Shown piece by piece: positions 9,119 to 17,713 of a stretch of 40,129 nt of DNA. Within the stretch, counting starts at the first letter, position 1. The number at the start of each line of letters is the position of its first letter. Source of the DNA: Bacteroidota bacterium (GTDB lineage: Bacteria > Bacteroidota > Bacteroidia > Chitinophagales > Chitinophagaceae); NCBI GenBank assembly GCA_013286485.1, contig JABDFN010000007.1, forward strand, positions 1-40,129, read 5' to 3'. The position numbers and the translations under genes are program-made. A model generated the notes under the pieces. That model was given only the letters and a program-made list of their open reading frames with translations, was not told the origin of the DNA and did not search any database.

Positions 9119-9154
9119 AAATGAAGAAGACCGTCAATATAGCCTCCTTCATTT
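9119..9154 (-). terminator. Weak hairpin between the two T9SS genes
   Basis: Arms AAATGAAG (9119-9126) and CTTCATTT (9147-9154) flank a 20-base loop with two further pairs beyond a mismatch. On the minus strand it follows the stop of the upstream gene, but only a short T run follows, so termination is uncertain. Confidence 0.35.
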
Positions 9155-9163
9155 TATAAAAAC

Positions 9164-10558
9164 TTACAATTTCTGCAGCGGTATTTTGGCTTTTATGTTG
9201 CCACTCACATCTATCACACGAAGTATATACATGCCGGGTGTGAGGTTAGTAGTGCTGAATGAATTATTGCTGCTGCTGGTTATTATTAAATTTTCAACTT
9301 CTCTCCCCATCATATCAAATACAGTTACTTGATCAGAAGCATTTAGGCCCGATATGGTCATACCATCTCTAACCGGGTTGGGGTAGATGTTGATGTTTTT
9401 ATTTTGATTATTTAGATTATTTACAGCTGTATGATGATGTGAGGTATCATTCGGATTGCCGGAAGTATCTGTATACGAAAAAGTTGTTTTGAGAGCTGAA
9501 TCTAGGTCAATACCCCTTCTGAAGGCATATGCGTAAGAAACCACTATTGTGTCTACGGGTGCTAAGTCGCCGATCTTATAAATAAGGCCAATACCAACAT
9601 CTTGTTGTAAAGAATCATTTTGATGCATTAAAGTATTTGCAGTATCTCCTCCGCCGACAGTACTATATGGATAAGCATTGAATAAAGAATCTATTTTTTC
9701 ACCTGTCGGAGGGTATAAACCGGATTTCATGATATAACATTTCGCGTTAGAATCCATCGTGCCAAGCCCCAGATAATTTGATGAAATTACCGACCCTGTA
9801 GGCGTAAGCCCCCACGTAGAAACCAGCACTTTATGAGCTGTATCCGGTAATTGATATTCTATTATATTCTTGGTGGCAAAATTACCTGTTTCAGGTTCCG
9901 AATTATCCGGATCAACAGTACGTTGGTAATAAACATTATGGCGCGTAGTAGAGCTCATATTTTTTACTGTCACTTTTGTTGTAAAAAAAGTTTGAGATGT
10001 ATCAAGAGTTGTGGTCTGTGTTATAAGCAGGCTATCCCACATACCCTGCCACACAGCTGTAATAATTGCTTCTGAAGTAGAATAAGAAGTATTGCTTCCG
10101 CCCCCTGTATGTCCAAAGGCGTCTGTATCGGAACAAATACCACAAATATTGCCTGTGCAACCATTTCCATTAAAATTATCAGCCTGTATTCCGTCAGCCT
10201 CTATGCTCCAGCCTTCCTGTGGTGTGCCGGGGAGAAAATAATCGCCATAGTAAATATAAGGGCTACCAACTGTCCAGCCATCTTTATCAGGATCAGCAAC
10301 AAAGCCAAGTCCAACCCCATATGGGGGGCAACCACTGCCACAGGCTATAGAATTGCCAACAGAAGAAGCTCCTTGTGCGTGATATCCTCTTCCGCAATAT
10401 CCTGTGGTGGGTGTCGGAACACTACTACCATATGCTCCATTCCAGTTAATGCCTACCTCTACATAGTAACCTTGTAGAAAGACGTTACAACTATCCAGTT
10501 GGGCAAATGTTTGTCCTGCAGATAGCAGGATCAATAAAGCAAGTAAAGATGATTTCAT
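9164..10558 (-). CDS. Secreted protein with T9SS type A sorting domain (paralog 2)
   Basis: A 464-residue exported protein paralogous to the one downstream. It has a signal peptide (about 1-19, ending TFAQ) and the shared opening LDSCNVFLQGYYVEVGI. Shared motifs follow, such as GFVADPDKDGWTVGSP, YGDYFLPGTPQEGW and a YYQRTVDPDN segment, then a C-terminal T9SS type A domain (about 390-464: IYPNPVRDGMTI, TVFDMMGRE, GMYILRV, KAKIPLQKL). It lacks the Ig/PKD-like middle part of its paralog, which explains the shorter length. It is cell-surface or secreted; no enzymatic motif was recognised. The 109-base gap to the next gene suggests separate or weakly coupled expression. Confidence 0.88.
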   Translation of the reverse strand: MKSSLLALLILLSAGQTFAQLDSCNVFLQGYYVEVGINWNGAYGSSVPTPTTGYCGRGYHAQGASSVGNSIACGSGCPPYGVGLGFVADPDKDGWTVGSPYIYYGDYFLPGTPQEGWSIEADGIQADNFNGNGCTGNICGICSDTDAFGHTGGGSNTSYSTSEAIITAVWQGMWDSLLITQTTTLDTSQTFFTTKVTVKNMSSTTRHNVYYQRTVDPDNSEPETGNFATKNIIEYQLPDTAHKVLVSTWGLTPTGSVISSNYLGLGTMDSNAKCYIMKSGLYPPTGEKIDSLFNAYPYSTVGGGDTANTLMHQNDSLQQDVGIGLIYKIGDLAPVDTIVVSYAYAFRRGIDLDSALKTTFSYTDTSGNPNDTSHHHTAVNNLNNQNKNINIYPNPVRDGMTISGLNASDQVTVFDMMGREVENLIITSSSNNSFSTTNLTPGMYILRVIDVSGNIKAKIPLQKL

Positions 10559-10715
10559 ATAGTGTATTTTATAGTTTTTAAAAACAGGGATGTAAAAGAT
10601 CCTGGAATGGTTAAAAATTATTTTCTATCGTAAGTTGTCATTTATCTTTTGTTGATTCTAATAGGTTCATGGTCAGGATATTGCAGTTTAATCGGGTTTT
10701 TTAAATATTTCAATA

Positions 10716-11150
10716 TTAATTACAATGAATACCATTCTCGCTTACCGGCAACACATATGATTGTGCCGCCTGGTTTGATACGGTAAATGGAATACCTCCT
10801 GTCACCTGCTGAAATAGAGAAGTATCGCAGCCTCTGCCATAAAAATAATAATTACCGTTCTTTAAGCCGGGGAAAAGCGCCGTTTGCATCGTGTCTGCGT
10901 CTGTGGCTGTAACTGAGTCATCATATACTCCATTCGAAGGTGCATCACTAGTATTGTACTTTACATATACAGTGCACTTTATAAGATTATGTGCTACGCT
11001 GTGATGTTTCAGGTCCATCGTTACATTAGCACTACCACCTTTGCCGGCTGTTGAATCTGTATTGGGATTATTACCCGGCTTACTGCAACTAAATGTGCAT
11101 GTAAGAATAATGATGATCAGAACAAGGGTAGATAGTTGTAAGCTGCGCAT
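10716..11150 (-). CDS. Small putative lipoprotein
   Basis: A 144-residue protein starting at ATG 11150, preferred over a TTG two codons upstream. A hydrophobic N-terminal segment (LSTLVLIIIILTC) ends in TFSC, a plausible lipobox, so the mature protein would be lipid-anchored at that cysteine. A Gly/Asn/Thr-rich linker leads into a beta-rich domain (VTMDLKHHSV, CTVYVKYNT, YYFYGRGCDTS) carrying several cysteines. I recognise no family. It is divergent from the M1 peptidase gene, whose start is 123 bases away, so the two may share a control region. Confidence 0.72.
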   Translation of the reverse strand: MRSLQLSTLVLIIIILTCTFSCSKPGNNPNTDSTAGKGGSANVTMDLKHHSVAHNLIKCTVYVKYNTSDAPSNGVYDDSVTATDADTMQTALFPGLKNGNYYFYGRGCDTSLFQQVTGGIPFTVSNQAAQSYVLPVSENGIHCN

Positions 11151-11273
11151 ATACAATTGTTTTACAAATTGTTGGGTGTTGCAGGTAATTCACGATTATA
11201 AATATAGTAAAAAAACAGGAATATCGTGAAAAACAGAACGTTTTTTGCTGCATCTTTTTAATTTTAACCTCGT

Positions 11274-14200
11274 ATGAAAGCAAATTGCACAGCTATAGTA
11301 TTCGTATTCTTATCGTTAAGTGCATGGGCGCAAAATGATAATAGCTACAGAAATAAAAACAATCCTTTATACTGGCAAAACAGGAAACCTTATACTGGTT
11401 ATTGGCAGCAGGATGTGCAGTATAAAATTGACGCCCGTATAGATGAGACAGAAAATAAAATAGATGGCAAAGAAGAATTGACTTATTGGAACAACTCTCC
11501 TGACACACTTCACTTTGTATATTTTCATTTATTCCAGAATGCTTTTGTAAAAGGTTCTCACTTGCACGACCTGGAAAAGATGAATAAGGTAAAAGCAAAA
11601 ATGGGTAAAAAAGAGGCACAGGGATTAGGCACAGTACTCACCCATGTAAAAGCAGGTAATGATGAAGCCAAAATGGAATTGGATAATACAATACTCAAAG
11701 TGTATTTGAACAAGCCGCTGTATCCCGGCAGTAGTACCACCTTCAGTATGGATTTTACAACCTACTATGATAATGGTAGTACAAGGCGTCGTATGCAAAT
11801 GTGGGATGCCTGGGGTACTATGCACTATAATGGTACGCAGTGGTTTCCTAAATTATCAGTGTACGATCATAAATTCGGCTGGGACACCTATCAGCATTTG
11901 AATAAAGAATTTTATGGCGATTTTGGTTCTTATGATGTGAATTTAGATTTCGCTTCTAATTATGTAGTAGAGGCAACCGGTGTATTACAAAACAGGGATG
12001 AAGTTTTGCCCAAAGAACTTCGTGATAAACTGGATATTAAAAACTTTGCAACCAAAAAGTGGGATGAAACTCCTTCGATCATAACACCATATGTGAAAGG
12101 TGAGCGTAAAGTGTGGAAATACCATGCTGATAATGTACATGATTTTGCTTTTACTGCAGATCCTTCATACCGTATAGGTACAGCATACTGGAACGGTATA
12201 GAATGTGTCGCACTGGTGCAGGAACCTCATGCAAGCGGCTGGCAAAATGCACCTGGGTATATAGCCACAATAATAAAAACATTTTCTGAAGACATAGGCA
12301 TGTATGCATACCCTAAAATGGTAGCTGCCGATGCGCAGGATGGAATGGAGTATCCTATGTTAACATTGGATGGAGGTAGAGAACCGGGATATAGAGGGCT
12401 CTTTGTACACGAAATAGGACACAATTGGTTTTATGGTATGGTGGGCAATAACGAAACATATCGCGCAGCTATGGATGAAGGGTTTACACAGTTTCTTACG
12501 GCATGGGGTTTGCGAAAAATAGATGGTAATAACATGGTGACGGGCGTTCCTGCATCTAAGTACAGGAGAAAACATATGGAACCTGCAGACGCTTTAGATA
12601 GAAATGTGCTAACCCCATATACACTTGATGCGCTCAATCAGGATGAAGTGCAAATAAATACCTGGTCAGATGATTTTAACAATGGTCTTAATCATGGCGG
12701 CGGCTACAGAGAAGTGTATTTTAAAACAGCCAGCATGTTATATAACCTGCAGTATGTGTTGGGTGATTCATTGTTCCTCGCAGCTATGAAACATTATTTC
12801 GGTCAATGGAAATTTGCGCATCCCTATTTTGAAGATTTCAGGGAATCTGTAATTGGTTTTACACATACGGACCTCAATTGGTTTTTTGATGAATGGTTCG
12901 AAACAACCAAGCGTTTGGATTATGGCATCGCATGCATTCATAAAATACATGGGCAAGATAGCTTTGCCATAGGCTTTAAACGTACAGGCGAAATGCAAAT
13001 GCCGATAGATTTTACAGTTACTGCTAAAAATGGTAATAAATACAGCTATTACATACCTAATACATGGGATGAAAAAAGTACCAATGCAACCGTACTGCCT
13101 GAATGGTATGGATGGGGCAAGTTTGCAAATACATACATTGCTCGGGTGCTTATACCTTCCGGCATTAGGCATGTTCAAATAGATACTACCAATCGTTTGG
13201 CAGACAGGGATATGGAAGATAATTATCGTAACAAGAGCAATATAATTCATCCTGCTGGCTGGAACGTACGTTGGGATGATGGTCTGGCCAAAGCCACTGA
13301 CAGGAGAAAATATAGGGGTTATGTACGGCCCGATATATGGTGGAACGAGGTGGATGGTATAAAAGCAGGTATCCACTTCGAAGGGGGCTATATGAATCTT
13401 ATGCACAAAACAGATGCAACTGTTTGGCTGAACACACACGTGCTCCAAAGCACAAAATATAGCACTACAGGCGACCAGGCGATGTTTGATAAATATGTAC
13501 CTGTTAATTACACATTCAACTACATTTCTCCGATTAGTAGAAACTATCCAAAGCTGGAATTGCAAATTGGCAGCAGGTTGTTGGATGGATTAAACGATCA
13601 CAGCCTCGGTTTTATATGGAACATGAGCCCGCAAAACACTATACAAGCATATGGACGTACTCTATGGCGCCAAATGAACTATGATCTGGATTATCTTATT
13701 TATCCTTTGGAATGGAGCAGTACACAAAACAATGTAAATGCTTCCGTAAACCTGGCTTGGGCGCATAATTACAGCTATTTCCGTGGCAACGGGAAATATA
13801 CATTTAGCCTGCGCTCACCTTTTTATTTAGGTGGCAGCGGGTTTGATTATTCTTATGGTCAGCTAGAGGCAATTAATAACAACACATTGGGAAAGTTGAT
13901 CTTAAAAACAAGGTTATTCGCGCGCTATGGTGGTGGAAACAATATACCGCATGAGAGCGCATTGTTTTTGGCGGGCGCCAACTCCGAACAATTAATGGAT
14001 AATAAATATACGCGTAGTGTGGGCTTTGTTCCTGATGACTGGGGCGGTATATCCAGGTATGATGTAAATCATTTTCAGGAAGGCGGCGGGTTGAACCTGC
14101 GTGGGTATGCCGGGTATTTTGCTGAAGATCAGAGAAATGGTAATAGCTATGTTGCTTATAAAGGCCGTAGTGGCGCATCTGTAAGTGTAGAAGCAGATAT

Positions 14201-14525
14201 AGAGAACTATATCTCATTAAAACCAGGTTTCACAAAGAATTGGCTGCATATAGATGTGTACTTTTTTGGAGACGCGGGAATAATGGAATTGAGCCAATAT
14301 GCTATGCCTGATTATTGGCAAACACAACCAACCAATTTATGGAGCGATATCCGTTTTGATGGTGGTGTGGGTTTTGCTTTCACTATTAAGAAATGGCCGG
14401 TTATAGATAAAGCCAGGCCGCTTACTATACGTATAGATATACCTGTATTCATAAACAGGCCACCATATGCAAATTCACAATACACTACATTCAGGTACGT
14501 TGTTGGGGTGAGTAGAACTTTTTAA
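11274..14525 (+). CDS. M1-family metallopeptidase fused to a predicted outer-membrane beta barrel
   Basis: A 1083-residue exported protein with a signal peptide at about 1-20 (ending SAWAQ). The N-terminal half is an M1 gluzincin aminopeptidase: zinc ligands H379 and H383 in HEIGHN, third ligand E402 in MDEGF (the HExxH-18-E spacing), and a substrate-binding GMEYP at 357-361 in place of GAMEN. Family enzymes remove N-terminal residues from peptides. After about residue 670 the sequence becomes alternating, aromatic-rich beta strands. It contains GGGLNLRGYAGYF (LRGY at 942-945, like the [VL]RG[FY] motif of Omp85 barrels), FFGDAG, and a terminal phenylalanine typical of outer-membrane proteins. 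The barrel is my inference. The gene overlaps the convergent nucleotidyltransferase gene by four bases. Confidence 0.88.
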   Translation: MKANCTAIVFVFLSLSAWAQNDNSYRNKNNPLYWQNRKPYTGYWQQDVQYKIDARIDETENKIDGKEELTYWNNSPDTLHFVYFHLFQNAFVKGSHLHDLEKMNKVKAKMGKKEAQGLGTVLTHVKAGNDEAKMELDNTILKVYLNKPLYPGSSTTFSMDFTTYYDNGSTRRRMQMWDAWGTMHYNGTQWFPKLSVYDHKFGWDTYQHLNKEFYGDFGSYDVNLDFASNYVVEATGVLQNRDEVLPKELRDKLDIKNFATKKWDETPSIITPYVKGERKVWKYHADNVHDFAFTADPSYRIGTAYWNGIECVALVQEPHASGWQNAPGYIATIIKTFSEDIGMYAYPKMVAADAQDGMEYPMLTLDGGREPGYRGLFVHEIGHNWFYGMVGNNETYRAAMDEGFTQFLTAWGLRKIDGNNMVTGVPASKYRRKHMEPADALDRNVLTPYTLDALNQDEVQINTWSDDFNNGLNHGGGYREVYFKTASMLYNLQYVLGDSLFLAAMKHYFGQWKFAHPYFEDFRESVIGFTHTDLNWFFDEWFETTKRLDYGIACIHKIHGQDSFAIGFKRTGEMQMPIDFTVTAKNGNKYSYYIPNTWDEKSTNATVLPEWYGWGKFANTYIARVLIPSGIRHVQIDTTNRLADRDMEDNYRNKSNIIHPAGWNVRWDDGLAKATDRRKYRGYVRPDIWWNEVDGIKAGIHFEGGYMNLMHKTDATVWLNTHVLQSTKYSTTGDQAMFDKYVPVNYTFNYISPISRNYPKLELQIGSRLLDGLNDHSLGFIWNMSPQNTIQAYGRTLWRQMNYDLDYLIYPLEWSSTQNNVNASVNLAWAHNYSYFRGNGKYTFSLRSPFYLGGSGFDYSYGQLEAINNNTLGKLILKTRLFARYGGGNNIPHESALFLAGANSEQLMDNKYTRSVGFVPDDWGGISRYDVNHFQEGGGLNLRGYAGYFAEDQRNGNSYVAYKGRSGASVSVEADIENYISLKPGFTKNWLHIDVYFFGDAGIMELSQYAMPDYWQTQPTNLWSDIRFDGGVGFAFTIKKWPVIDKARPLTIRIDIPVFINRPPYANSQYTTFRYVVGVSRTF

Positions 14526-15448
14526 CGTAAATCAAAACCGGCTTCAGATAATTTCTTCATGATCCATTTTTGGCGGTCGGCTCTATGGTTTTTTGAAACA
14601 TGCAAACTTGTATTGAATGCAAGATGATACTGCTCGGCAGGAAGATTATTTTTCTGCCATTTTTTTCGTCTCCGCTTATCAATTATTTGCATCAATTTTT
14701 CATTCAGCCGGGTAGGCCAAAATAAATTGATTATAGTTTCCAGGGCACTTTTTATAATAGCTTTCTTATCGTTTACTATATCAACTTTTTTAAATTTCAC
14801 ATAAGTATTCGGTAAGTAATTTACGGTCCATTTGTTGGCATTTATTAGTTGCTTATAGGTCACACTATCATGCAGCGGAATAAGGCTGGCTAATTCTATA
14901 GCAATGAATATATTTTGCTGGTCAAGAGATAAATTAGAAGTATCAACAAAATAATTCATGCAAAAATTGTGCTGCAAACCAAAAAGAAAGGTCATCTTCT
15001 TGAATAAGTGCAATAAAGTATAAGATATCCAAAGCCTGTTCGTTTCTGTTACAATAAAAAAATCAAAATCATCTTTTTCTCCAACATTCCCTTTAGACAG
15101 GGAGCCTGAGATACCAACAAATTTTACAAATGGAAACCATGAAATGATCTTGCCGGATATTCTTGCACTTTTTTCTTTTTCAAGGGCAAGGATATACCCC
15201 TTTTCTCTGCGTTCTATAAGTTCTTTTATGTTATTTTGTTGACTGTAGTACTCGCCGCAATTATATATTTTATTCGCATCGTAAAGGTTGTTAAGTGCGG
15301 TTATTATTGCCGGAAAGCTGCAATATTTTGAACAACTGCCATGTATTTCATTAGCATTCAGCGGATGATTGAACATCGCATAGTAATGCAATACTCTTAT
15401 CACAGCTTCCTGTACACCTAAATCAGCATCTGTGGTCAGTTCAAACAT
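14522..15448 (-). CDS. Nucleotidyltransferase-fold protein
   Basis: A 308-residue protein. An N-terminal helical, winged-helix-like part (about 1-75) precedes a polymerase-beta-type nucleotidyltransferase core (about 105-140). The core contains GISGSLSKGN and, 14 residues after the GS, DDFDFFIVTE: the GS...DxD signature that binds nucleotide and two metal ions. The C-terminal part is basic (residues about 225-308, with RRRKKW), suggesting a nucleic-acid or phosphate-rich substrate. Members of this group transfer nucleotides to small molecules, proteins or RNA; the acceptor here is unknown. It lies at the edge of the biosynthetic region and is separated from the next gene by 345 bases, so membership in that pathway is only suggested by position. 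Confidence 0.75.
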   Translation of the reverse strand: MFELTTDADLGVQEAVIRVLHYYAMFNHPLNANEIHGSCSKYCSFPAIITALNNLYDANKIYNCGEYYSQQNNIKELIERREKGYILALEKEKSARISGKIISWFPFVKFVGISGSLSKGNVGEKDDFDFFIVTETNRLWISYTLLHLFKKMTFLFGLQHNFCMNYFVDTSNLSLDQQNIFIAIELASLIPLHDSVTYKQLINANKWTVNYLPNTYVKFKKVDIVNDKKAIIKSALETIINLFWPTRLNEKLMQIIDKRRRKKWQKNNLPAEQYHLAFNTSLHVSKNHRADRQKWIMKKLSEAGFDLR

Positions 15449-15793
15449 GTGTTACGATAAAATAGTTTAATAAATTTGTTGCATATCACTCAGTCATTAC
15501 ATACTTTTCACAATAGGGGGAGATAAATTAATAGTCATTCCATGTTTGTAGTGTATTTATAAGACGGGTATAAAATTAAAAAAGGCAGTTATTATGTCAC
15601 AATATTGACTAAAAATGGACAAAATGGTATTTTTTATGGATAGAATATGAAAAATAATTGCTGGAATTGAATAACAATGAGATACAAATTATATATAGAT
15701 AGTTTTATTTTTTTTGATAAATTTACACAATAGTATTACCCGCATTACAAACTTTATTTTTATTCGAATAAATAAATTGTTAGAAACAAAGAC
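15449..15793. other. 345-base intergenic region between divergent genes
   Basis: Very A/T-rich spacer holding the upstream regions of the nucleotidyltransferase gene (minus strand) and the Wzz-like gene (plus strand). It contains a 14-base perfect palindrome TTTATTCGAATAAA at 15759-15772, 22 bases before the plus-strand start, which could be a regulator site. No open frame, tRNA or clear TAnnTTTG promoter pair was found. Confidence 0.5.
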
Positions 15794-16654
15794 ATGACAC
15801 CAAATAATGATCTTGAGGGATTTTCTTTTTTCATATTGAGTCTTTTAAAAAAGATTGCTCAATACACGGTCCACGCTATCAGAAAAAATCTTATTGTTAT
15901 CGCTGTTATTTTTTTACTGATTTGTTCATTTAAGATTTCTAACAAATACGCTGAAAGTAGTTATTACAAGGCTGCTATGGGGTGTTATTTATACACACTT
16001 AACTATAAAATATATGGTGAAATGGCAGAAGGATTAAACACCTTAGCTGCTAACCGCTCCTATGATGATTTAGCTAAATCTTTGAACATATCTGCAGAAC
16101 AAGCAAAAAATATTTTGAGTATCACTGCTACCAATACACAAGGTATTCCGTTAAAAGATGATTTTTCGGAAGATAAAGGCCCTATGGTCTTTACAGTAAT
16201 AAGCAATAACAAAAATATTTACGCTCCATTACAACTCGGCTTGCTGAATTATTTAAAAGATAATCCAATCAATACAAAAATGAGAGATATTGATACGCCG
16301 AGAATGAACAAAAAAATAGCCTACCTCGACCAGGACATAAACATCACTGATTCAATTATCAAGACGTACATTGTTAATTCAAGAATGGCGTACTTAATTA
16401 AAGATACCGGTAAGGGAAATGTTGATATTATTTCATGGCTTTCTTATAAAGATCAATTAGAGGACAAGCGATTACAACAGGAGAACAGGAGAAATGATAT
16501 TGTAAGGTCAGTAGAAATAGCTTATGGATTTGCCCCTGCAAAAAATCCATTTTTTACTATGAGCGAACTATTTTATTTGCTATTGAAGACGCTCTTCATT
16601 TCTTGTGCGTGTGGAGTGGTTGTGAAAATAATTACTGATATATTCCGGCATTAA
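15794..16654 (+). CDS. Membrane protein with Wzz-like topology
   Basis: A 286-residue protein with one membrane helix near the N-terminus (about 33-47, NLIVIAVIFLLICSF) and one at the C-terminus (about 262-280, LFYLLLKTLFISCACGVVV). Between them lies a roughly 200-residue, helix-rich region that would face the periplasm. This two-helix hairpin layout is that of polysaccharide co-polymerases (Wzz/chain-length determinants), but I do not see the usual proline-rich motif before the second helix, so the call is by topology only. It stands alone on the plus strand, convergent with the SPASM radical SAM gene (7 bases between the stops). Neighbouring glycosyltransferases and the flippase-like ABC protein make a role in glycan assembly plausible. 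Confidence 0.6.
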   Translation: MTPNNDLEGFSFFILSLLKKIAQYTVHAIRKNLIVIAVIFLLICSFKISNKYAESSYYKAAMGCYLYTLNYKIYGEMAEGLNTLAANRSYDDLAKSLNISAEQAKNILSITATNTQGIPLKDDFSEDKGPMVFTVISNNKNIYAPLQLGLLNYLKDNPINTKMRDIDTPRMNKKIAYLDQDINITDSIIKTYIVNSRMAYLIKDTGKGNVDIISWLSYKDQLEDKRLQQENRRNDIVRSVEIAYGFAPAKNPFFTMSELFYLLLKTLFISCACGVVVKIITDIFRH

Positions 16655-16661
16655 GATTATA

Positions 16662-17702
16662 TCACAAATTCGATAAGAGGGCTAAATGCAGATAACAAAC
16701 GCATTTTTTACAGGTTTCATCATTTGCCATATCTAATCCTTTTCGGAAAAGAATATTTTCCTTACTGTTTAAAATATCACCTAGCTCATTATCTCTGATA
16801 TTGCCCATTGCTTTATGAAAAAAACATGGTCTTACTGTGCCGTCAGCCTCGATTACAGTAGATACCCATGGTGCATTGCACTTCTTATATGGGAAATCGT
16901 TCATTCCCCACAAAGCTGAATAATAGGTATATATCTTTCTGATTTTTTCCGTTGATTCAGCTATGAATCCATTTGCAAAATCTTCTTTGTAATGAGAAAT
17001 AATACGATCAATTATTTCAAGAAGTTCGGGTAATTCCTCCCTGGAGATCATAATTTCTGATTGCCTCGAAAAATCCCATGGCATTTCTCTGTTAAAGGCG
17101 TGGCTGCTTACATCGGCGGGTAAAAAGCTTACTCCGTCCAATCCAATATTTTTAGCAGCATCTATAATTTTTGGCCATACCTTATAATTAAGCCGGTGTA
17201 TAACCGTTCTGGATGTAATAGGATAATTTGGGGTTAAAGACCTTATTGCTGTTATTCCTTCTTTTATTTTGGCAAATGCTCCCGGAATATTCCTTATAGC
17301 GTCGTGTGTGGGTTCATCCCCATCAAGCGAAACAATAACATCATGCACATATTTAATGATAAGTTCGGCATTCTTTTTTAAGGTTAAACCTGTTGAAAGG
17401 AGTGTAACGTATATGCCTTGTTCATTCAATATTTCGCAAAACTTAAAAAAATTTGTATTCAGCAATGCCTCTCCGCCACTCATCAATACTTGCTGTGTAC
17501 CAAATTTCTTTAAGGTTGTCATAAGGCCTTTTATATCTTCTTCTGCTAACTGCTTCAGATTTTTATTGTCTTTCCATATATCGCACATTACGCAACGGCA
17601 ATTGCAGGCACTGTGAGGCATTAAGATCACTATAGGCAGTGCAGAAATTTTGTGAGTCTGTAAAGTTCTGTAACGTTTATATATCTGTAAGGGTGATTGC
17701 AA
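16662..17702 (-). CDS. Radical SAM protein with C-terminal SPASM-like cysteines
   Basis: A 346-residue cytoplasmic enzyme. The radical SAM [4Fe-4S] motif CxxxCxxC is C33-C37-C40 (CNCRCVMC), followed by the GGE motif (SGGEALL) that binds SAM. The C-terminus carries cysteines in KKCNAPW, RPCFF and CKKCVC, as in SPASM/twitch proteins that hold an auxiliary iron-sulfur cluster. No candidate precursor peptide was found nearby, so peptide maturation is not favoured; other members act on small molecules or lipids. The start is TTG at 17702: an in-frame stop lies three codons upstream and the next ATG is residue 28, just before the cluster motif. It follows the B12-type radical SAM gene by 11 bases, so they form an operon. 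Confidence 0.88.
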   Translation of the reverse strand: MQSPLQIYKRYRTLQTHKISALPIVILMPHSACNCRCVMCDIWKDNKNLKQLAEEDIKGLMTTLKKFGTQQVLMSGGEALLNTNFFKFCEILNEQGIYVTLLSTGLTLKKNAELIIKYVHDVIVSLDGDEPTHDAIRNIPGAFAKIKEGITAIRSLTPNYPITSRTVIHRLNYKVWPKIIDAAKNIGLDGVSFLPADVSSHAFNREMPWDFSRQSEIMISREELPELLEIIDRIISHYKEDFANGFIAESTEKIRKIYTYYSALWGMNDFPYKKCNAPWVSTVIEADGTVRPCFFHKAMGNIRDNELGDILNSKENILFRKGLDMANDETCKKCVCYLHLALLSNL

Positions 17703-17713
17703 TATCGTTTATT

